Assembly: GCF_032118995.1 (NCBI RefSeq) | Contig: NC_092649.1 | Span: 13,898,191-13,962,190, forward strand | DNA from: Asterias amurensis | Lineage: Eukaryota; Echinodermata; Asteroidea; Forcipulatida; Asteriidae | Reading direction: 5' to 3' | Length of the DNA: 64,000 nt | Shown: positions 58,501 to 64,000 of the stretch, piece by piece | Position numbering within the stretch: position 1 is the stretch's first letter | Layout: every line of letters starts with the position of its first letter | Made by a program: the position numbers and the translations under genes | Notes under the pieces: generated by a model | The model's database searches: none | Told to the model about the DNA's origin: nothing | The model's input: only the letters and a program-made list of their open reading frames with translations

Positions 58501-59300
58501 GTACAATGTTTATTCAGTGAAGATTTCGTAGGCGGCGGGCCAGCGGACATGAAGTTTGCCTACAACCACCACAGCGCGTGGCATAACTAAAATGCCGACG
58601 GAAAATGGTTGCAAACAACAATTTTGTGCCGAACTTTCCAATAACTCTGGAACTAAGCATGCTAGATAGCACAGCATACACCTGACTCTTCCTTGTAAAT
58701 CCCGCGGCATCCGAATATTAGTGTTTAAGTGGGTTTGAGCATCTATATTGGAAATGACAAGAAAGTGGAACGCTTCGAACGCTCCTCAACAACCTCCCCA
58801 ACGAGATTTTTGTATACAGAGTTGTCAATAAGAAACACAAACTTTAGGTCAGTCCCCCCCCCCCCCCCCCACAAAAAAAAACAAAAAAAAACACGATGTC
58901 CAAGTCGTGAGTTGGTACATTTCAAAAAGTGTTTTTCTGCATTCAGCAGCAATACACCTGGTCGGCATTGCCGGAAAAAAAAGAAAAAAAAACCTCACGA
59001 CTTGGTCCGTAAATGTACTTTGCAATTGGGTTTACTCTACGCATTACAGGCAAAGTCTGCCTCGATTGACGTCACGAACAGCGCCCTCTCGGGTCGGGGT
59101 CTACTCTTAAATTTGTAAATAACATAAGAACTGATTTTGTTAAACCTTAGTTAACTGTTTAATCACATTCCACTCATCAAAACACATATATAAGTGACAA
59201 AAGCTTTATTTTGAAAAAATACCACTTCCAGGTGACTTTAAACAAGGGAGGAAAACCTGAGTCTTTGCATTGGTCTAATGCAGATGCCTGTTAACAGGAA
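55534..59300. other. Spacer after ITIH-B
   Basis: Equivalent of the spacer after ITIH-A. No gene. Contains the MITE at 57036-57394 and the three diverged direct repeats (GGAAAATGGTT starts near 57542, 57949, 58600). The middle repeat keeps a stretch at 57967-58128 that unit A has lost. The palindromic MITE present near 40225-40490 in unit A is reduced to its right half at 58897-59090. Confidence 0.6.
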
Positions 59301-59884
59301 AGGGGTGTGTAGGTCACTAATTTACCGAGCAGCTGCTGTTTAAACCGATGTACCAGGCGTTGAGGATTATCAAGTGTACGGAGTGGTCTTTTTTCAAGGC
59401 ACCAATAGTACACCGTGCACTGACCAAGCACGACAAGAAGAGTGTATCGGATGCTAAAAGCGACTTGAATTAAGTCTCTGGGGGAAGACTTTGACTCACT
59501 GACAAATGGGTAGCACAACAGAGTGGCACCACCGAGGAACGGTCGCTTGATGGGGATGTTTCTAGGAAAATCCGATGATATAGTGAGTTGTTATTTTATT
59601 TGTTGGTTGTTATTTTTTTCTTCGTGAACAATCGAAATAACAGACACTTGTCGTAACTTGGAAAAGAAAACGCTGTATTGGGAAGATAGAAGGGGTTATA
59701 AAAAGGAAACTATATTTCTGTGGTAAGTCACTTTGGTCACCTGCGAGACACAGTGAAGGAGCTATAATATAAGGGTCTGGTTTCGCTGTCTGACAGTTCT
59801 GTATTAAGATTGTATTATCTAGTAATCTAGTACACCTGCTCAAATAATTCGTGCACCTACCTCCTATCTCATCGACATTGGCAA
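59300..59884 (+). promoter_or_regulatory. ITIH-C promoter with TATA box and non-coding first exon
   Basis: Near-copy of 40690-41279: kappaB-like GGAAAATCC at 59565-59573, TATAAAAAGG at 59697-59706, leader exon ending at 59884 before GTAAGT, acceptor before 60866. Confidence 0.6.
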
Positions 59885-60884
59885 GGTAAGTTGCAATGGA
59901 TTGATAATTGAACTGTGTTGTAATTGTATGCTGTTGTTTTCTTTGGTTAGGGCCATGTCAAACGAGGCAATTTACGGGCAACCAGGTCCAGGCAAAAAGA
60001 ACATGGCACGCGGCGACGGCACCCAAGATGTCACACACGAAAAAAGACCAGCTGCTTCGCCGCTCGCACTGCCGTCGATTTCACAAAACTCTTCCTAACT
60101 TAAGACTAATCTAAGGACTTTAGGACGAGTCCCAACCCTGCACTGTAGCATGCAAACCTTACTATTGATCCTAAGTTAAGACGGGTTACTCGTCCTAACT
60201 CGAGATAAGACGAGTCCTAACTCTTTGTGAAATCGACCGCTGGTTCTTTTCGTGCGTGATGCAGAAATGTTTTAACTGATTATCGTTTTGTCTATAAAAC
60301 TGTTAGCATTTAATCGCAACTCGTTCATGTTTTAATGAATTATTGTTTGTGCACGTTTACATGGGGGATACTGCAACACTCGATTGAAAAAGAAATTGGG
60401 AATATTATAAACACCAATCACAAACAACCAATCTTTCTAATTGCACAAAGCAAGAAAAGTGCGGTTCATTAACTGGACAATATTATAATACTTATTCTTA
60501 TCGTTGTTAAAAATGTTAGCTTAGGGATTCGAACCCAAAACCTTGTAATTGCAAGTCTTACTACAGGAATATAAACAGGCATGCAAGTTTTGAGCTGATC
60601 AGCTGATTTCCTCTTTTTCTTTTCAAAATAGTGCAATGGGAAACTAAAAGACACTGTACAGAAGTGTGTTCGGTCAACTCTCTTTTTTGTTTGCAATTAG
60701 AAAACTGCATGTCTGTGTATAGATACGAAGTGCGATAAGTCATATCAAAAGCTGTGCATACCTTGAGTAATTTCACTGATGTCCATCTCAAATATTTCTT
60801 GTAAACCTGAGAATCCACAGCCATTGATTTCTGTCATCGGGAACCTTTGTTATTATTGTCACCAGTTGCCGGTCAAGACGAAAC

Positions 60885-61025
60885 ATGGCGTCCATGCTGG
60901 CGTTGTTTACGGGAGTGATTGCCACCGGGTTGCTCTACAGTATCACCGGGTCCTCAGCAGCCCCTGCAGCCCTCGGCAGCCCGTCGTTCCTGGCGGTCAT
61001 GAAGGAATTGGAGGAGTTTGTCCCG
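60885..61025 (+). CDS. ITIH-C, exon 1 only (gene continues beyond the window)
   Basis: The signal-peptide exon (47 codons, [19 protein letters not shown]...) is identical to that of ITIH-B and ends at a GTAAAT donor. By the 18,605-bp offset, exon 2 would start near 64437, outside the window. Intron 2 again holds the MITE and the recombinase transposon. Upstream it has the same promoter block, so it is likely a complete gene. Confidence 0.85.
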
Positions 61026-61434
61026 GTAAATACTTTCGAACTGTTAACCAAAACATAGAGGGACAAATGTTGAGTATGTTTGTTGAAAGAAGCTCATTCT
61101 GAACCGGAACGTGAGCCTACTCCATGTGGAGCTTGTGTGTGTAAACAACTTGAATCTGTCGGGTGGAAAATGTGAATGTTAGGGGGCAAATTGCGTGCAG
61201 ATTGTACGCTCTGGGCTATAAAAAGCGGGGTTTTTTCTTGTTTTTGGTTGGAAAGATATTGTTAAAGTAGAATATGATTCACATGAAAGGACTGTGTGTT
61301 TTTGTGTAATATCATGACGGAACACGGTCTGCCAGTTAAAACTATAGTTAAGCATGACTGGTCACGTGGGGTGCTTTATTCAATATACCTCTGCACTGAA
61401 AAATAGCTCTTCTGTTGTTCCATGAGTGTCTTAA

Positions 61435-61524
61435 AGGCAGTGGACACTTTTGGTAAGTACTCATAATAATTATTAGCGTAAAACCTTTCTTGGTGACGAG
61501 TAATGGGAAGAGGGTGATGGTATA
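61435..61524. mobile_element. MITE left part, split by the Crypton-like element (unit C)
   Basis: Same interruption at TATA (61521-61524) as in unit B. The right part runs from 63833 past the window end. Confidence 0.85.
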
Positions 61525-63832
61525 CAAATATTGACTGCTTCGAGTGCTATGGTTAAAACTATGACTCCCGAGGTGATCCCCGGAGCGTTCTATTTTCCCG
61601 AGGCGAAGCCGAGGGAAAATAGAACGCTCCGGGGATCACCGAGGGAGTCATAGTTTTAACCATTGCACGAGTAAAAGCAGTCAATATTTGTTTTATAACA
61701 CCCCAAACATTTTTTAAGTACAATTAAGTCACAGACCTGAATGCTACAATAAATCAAACCAACATACGATTTTTCTTAACTTCAACACTTTTGAACACGT
61801 TTTATTTTTAACTTTAATTCTTGTCACATAAAATTATTTAATAACTGTTATTATTGTTGCACTTTTGAACATGTTTTATTTTTAACTTTATTTCTTGTCA
61901 CATAAAATTATTTAATAACTGTTCTTATTGTTGCACTTTTGAACATGTTTTATTTTTAACTTTAATTCTCGTCACATAAAATTATTTAATAACTGTTCTT
62001 ATTGTTGCACTTTTGAACATGTTTTATTTTTAACTTTAATTCTTAACACATACAACTATTTAATAACTGTTCTTATTGTTGCATAAAATTAAAATTAACA
62101 ATACATCCATGGAAGCGAAAAGAGCGGTTTGAGTCATTAATGTTCAGATTCTGTGTACTAGTAGTTGTACTAGTAGTAGCTTCAGTTGATGTTGTGCTGT
62201 TGGGTGAAGCTGTTGGCACATTCATGATGTCTTGCAGTACACCTGCGCTTAGTATGGATTCCTCCTGTGATGATGTTAGAAACTGAGACAGACGTTGTTG
62301 ATGTGGTTGATGTGTTGGACTTTGTGTGATTGTTGATGGAGCGGAATGCGATGAAGAGGGCCTGGCTACAGACTCTTCCATGTTCATGGCTGCCGACAAA
62401 ACAGAACTCATCTTACGTTTTTTGCTTTCACTGGTTCGGCTATAATTCTTGATACTTGACTCTGAGTGGTGACCCGATACTGTCATTATGTCTCTGGCTT
62501 CAAACCCGGCATTATCCAGAATGGTAACGCTTGTGGCACGGAAGCAATGGTTTGTGTACACTCGGCTGCATTTCGCTTCTATTGAAATAACTTTCAGTTT
62601 ATTGCAAAGGGTGTTTTTGCCTACTGGAATATTGCAATACCATACCTCATCGGAGATGCCTGTTGAAGCATTGTCCCTCGGTCTCTGCCAAAGGAAATCA
62701 CAGTTCGGGTGCAGTTTCTGCTTGTACAGTCTAAATGTCCGGACAGGGCAACGTGGGTTTCCTGGAATCTCATACATTACACCGGCCTGGCTTTTGTTAT
62801 CATCGTTCTCCCTACTGTTTTTTGTCAGTTGATCCCGTTTCGTGATGAAGCTGAGCCCCTTGGAGTCTGTGTGCTCTTCAAAATCAGATTTTTTTAGGTC
62901 TCGAATGTTCTCTCGACCACGGTTACAATGATACATCATGACATCGATAAATACTTTATTCTGCAAACCAGCTGGTGTGTTAATGTCTGTGCGTGGAGAT
63001 GCATTAATTTTATCCATGTCCTCTGGGGTGATAGGGTTCTTGTGTTGCACGCAGCCTTTCCCAAGTTTTTTCAGATTAACGAGAGTCGCCTTAAACGACT
63101 GGTTTGACCTTTCAAATGCTTTATCAATCACAATATCCATTGAGTTGGTTTCACGGTCCTTGAAATGTCTCTGTATACCATATCTAATTGTTTGTAAGCT
63201 CTTCTTACAATAGATATCGCCATTTACTTGCCGCACCTCCATGTAAAACCTTCGTAGGAAAGTATCCAGTTCTGCTGGGTTCATCCTGTCCACCTCCGAT
63301 AAAGTGGTGTTTTTAACGTTGCAGTACTCTGACAGAATGTTAACAGTGTACTTCAAACTTCTCTTTGTACTGGGCGAATCTGCCGATTCAATCATCTCTT
63401 TCAACTCTTCCTCCGTAAGGAGAGCGAAGCGGGGGTTTTCCGCAGTCATCTTTAAAGAATTCACGGACGACACGAATGCAAATTTACACAAACCTTTACT
63501 GTGCTGCAACAAGTCATGTAATCTGAAATGGTTACAGACTATTTATCATCCTCATATTCGTAACGTTCGTCGTACCACTGATCTCTATATACGCGCGTTG
63601 CATGTATATATATGTACAATGATTGGGTTCGTGTGGGTAAAGGGACGTCTGGGTGCTGCACGCCATGTGCTAGTCTGTCGGACTAGCGCACGGCGCCATG
63701 GGCTAGTCTGTCGGACTAGCGCATGGCAAACCGACGCACTATGACACGGCCGTCGTCTAGCAAAACTAAGACATGTCATGTGACGCGCTCTAAACCAATG
63801 AGCAGGCAGAATATTGGTAAGGGGTGTTATAA
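61525..63832. mobile_element. Crypton-like tyrosine-recombinase DNA transposon (unit C copy)
   Basis: Same 2308-bp length, same insertion point and same TATA flanks (61521-61524, 63833-63836) as in unit B. It was therefore copied with the unit rather than inserted independently. Hairpin at 61525-61690, right tip GGGGTGTTATAA at 63821-63832. Confidence 0.85.
62073..63449 (-). CDS. Tyrosine recombinase (Crypton/DUF3504 type), 458 aa, unit C
   Basis: Predicted protein identical to the unit B recombinase: same start (ATG 63447-63449), stop (TAA at 62073) and catalytic set (R179, K204, H301-R304, H327/H328, Y336). Identity of two copies of a transposon gene in tandem units indicates a very recent duplication, sequence homogenisation, or an assembly duplicate. 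Confidence 0.87.
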   Translation of the reverse strand: MTAENPRFALLTEEELKEMIESADSPSTKRSLKYTVNILSEYCNVKNTTLSEVDRMNPAELDTFLRRFYMEVRQVNGDIYCKKSLQTIRYGIQRHFKDRETNSMDIVIDKAFERSNQSFKATLVNLKKLGKGCVQHKNPITPEDMDKINASPRTDINTPAGLQNKVFIDVMMYHCNRGRENIRDLKKSDFEEHTDSKGLSFITKRDQLTKNSRENDDNKSQAGVMYEIPGNPRCPVRTFRLYKQKLHPNCDFLWQRPRDNASTGISDEVWYCNIPVGKNTLCNKLKVISIEAKCSRVYTNHCFRATSVTILDNAGFEARDIMTVSGHHSESSIKNYSRTSESKKRKMSSVLSAAMNMEESVARPSSSHSAPSTITQSPTHQPHQQRLSQFLTSSQEESILSAGVLQDIMNVPTASPNSTTSTEATTSTTTSTQNLNINDSNRSFRFHGCIVNFNFMQQ

Positions 63833-64000
63833 TATAAAACATTGTGAGAAATGGCTCCCTCTGAAGTGCCATAGTTTTCGAGAAAGAAGTAATTTTCCAC
63901 TAATTTGATTTCGAGACCTCAAATTTAGAACTTTCATTATTATCTCGCAAGTTCGATGACCGATTGAGCTCAAATTTTCACAGGTTTGTTATTTTATGCA

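Larger units (their letters stand above)
42326..60930 (+). repeat. Tandem unit B, 18,605 bp, with transposon
   Basis: Corresponding positions in units B and C differ by exactly 18,605 bp wherever both are in the window (for example signal-peptide exon 42280/60885, recombinase stop 43468/62073). The approximately 3 kb of overlap looks identical by eye. Against unit A there are scattered substitutions, an approximately 407-bp deletion relative to A (after 58896; A 39887-40293), about 160 bp kept near 57967-58128 that A has lost, and the transposon. Confidence 0.9.
60931..64000 (+). repeat. Tandem unit C (partial)
   Basis: Identical by eye to 42326-45395 at an offset of 18,605 bp, including the transposon and the split MITE. 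The window ends inside the right part of that MITE. Confidence 0.9.

Overview
The window is animal nuclear DNA: low GC, long introns with GT-AG boundaries, many short palindromic repeats and no bacterial gene packing. The gene content and a very abundant family of TTAA-flanked palindromic MITEs point to an echinoderm, most likely a sea star. That assignment comes from repeat and protein recognition, not from a database search.

The main content is a cluster of genes for inter-alpha-trypsin inhibitor heavy chain (ITIH)-like secreted proteins (signal peptide, VIT domain, VWA domain with an intact MIDAS, ITIH C-terminal domain). ITIH-1 is on the minus strand (13 exons, 20323 to 9852, 980 aa). ITIH-A (25667-36662) and ITIH-B (42280-55533) are on the plus strand, 15 exons and 1065 aa each, and near-identical. 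ITIH-C begins at 60885 and runs out of the window after exon 1. Exon phases close to an uninterrupted frame in the three complete genes. ITIH-1 and ITIH-A are head to head across about 3.5 kb. ITIH-1 keeps the DPHF motif at which vertebrate heavy chains are cleaved and joined to chondroitin sulfate. The plus-strand genes have lost it, gained a Thr-rich linker and lost the C-terminal tail.

The plus-strand genes lie in tandem units: A about 25713-42325, B 42326-60930 (18,605 bp) and C from 60931. The unit junction falls inside the signal-peptide exon. Each plus-strand gene has a TATA box, a kappaB-like site and a non-coding first exon about 1-1.6 kb upstream.

Units B and C carry a 2308-bp tyrosine-recombinase DNA transposon (Crypton-like, intact-looking 458-aa recombinase) inserted in a MITE. 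Unit A keeps the empty site, so both ends are known to the base: TATA on each side, a 166-nt hairpin at the left end, and a 12-bp inverted repeat placed inside the hairpin on the left and at the very tip on the right. A 482-bp element at 8076-8557 has the same architecture with different sequence. The hairpins have paired GA/GA mismatches and, in the larger one, a GCGAAGC loop. This suggests a strand-specific folded recombination site, analogous to integron attC, and is the most novel signal here.

The left 9.8 kb is gene-poor: one two-exon gene for a small secreted cysteine-rich (knottin-like) prepropeptide at 2910-5244, tRNA-derived SINE pieces, MITEs and simple repeats. The spacer between ITIH-1 and the ITIH-A promoter, and the spacers after ITIH-A and ITIH-B, contain repeats and no gene I can support.
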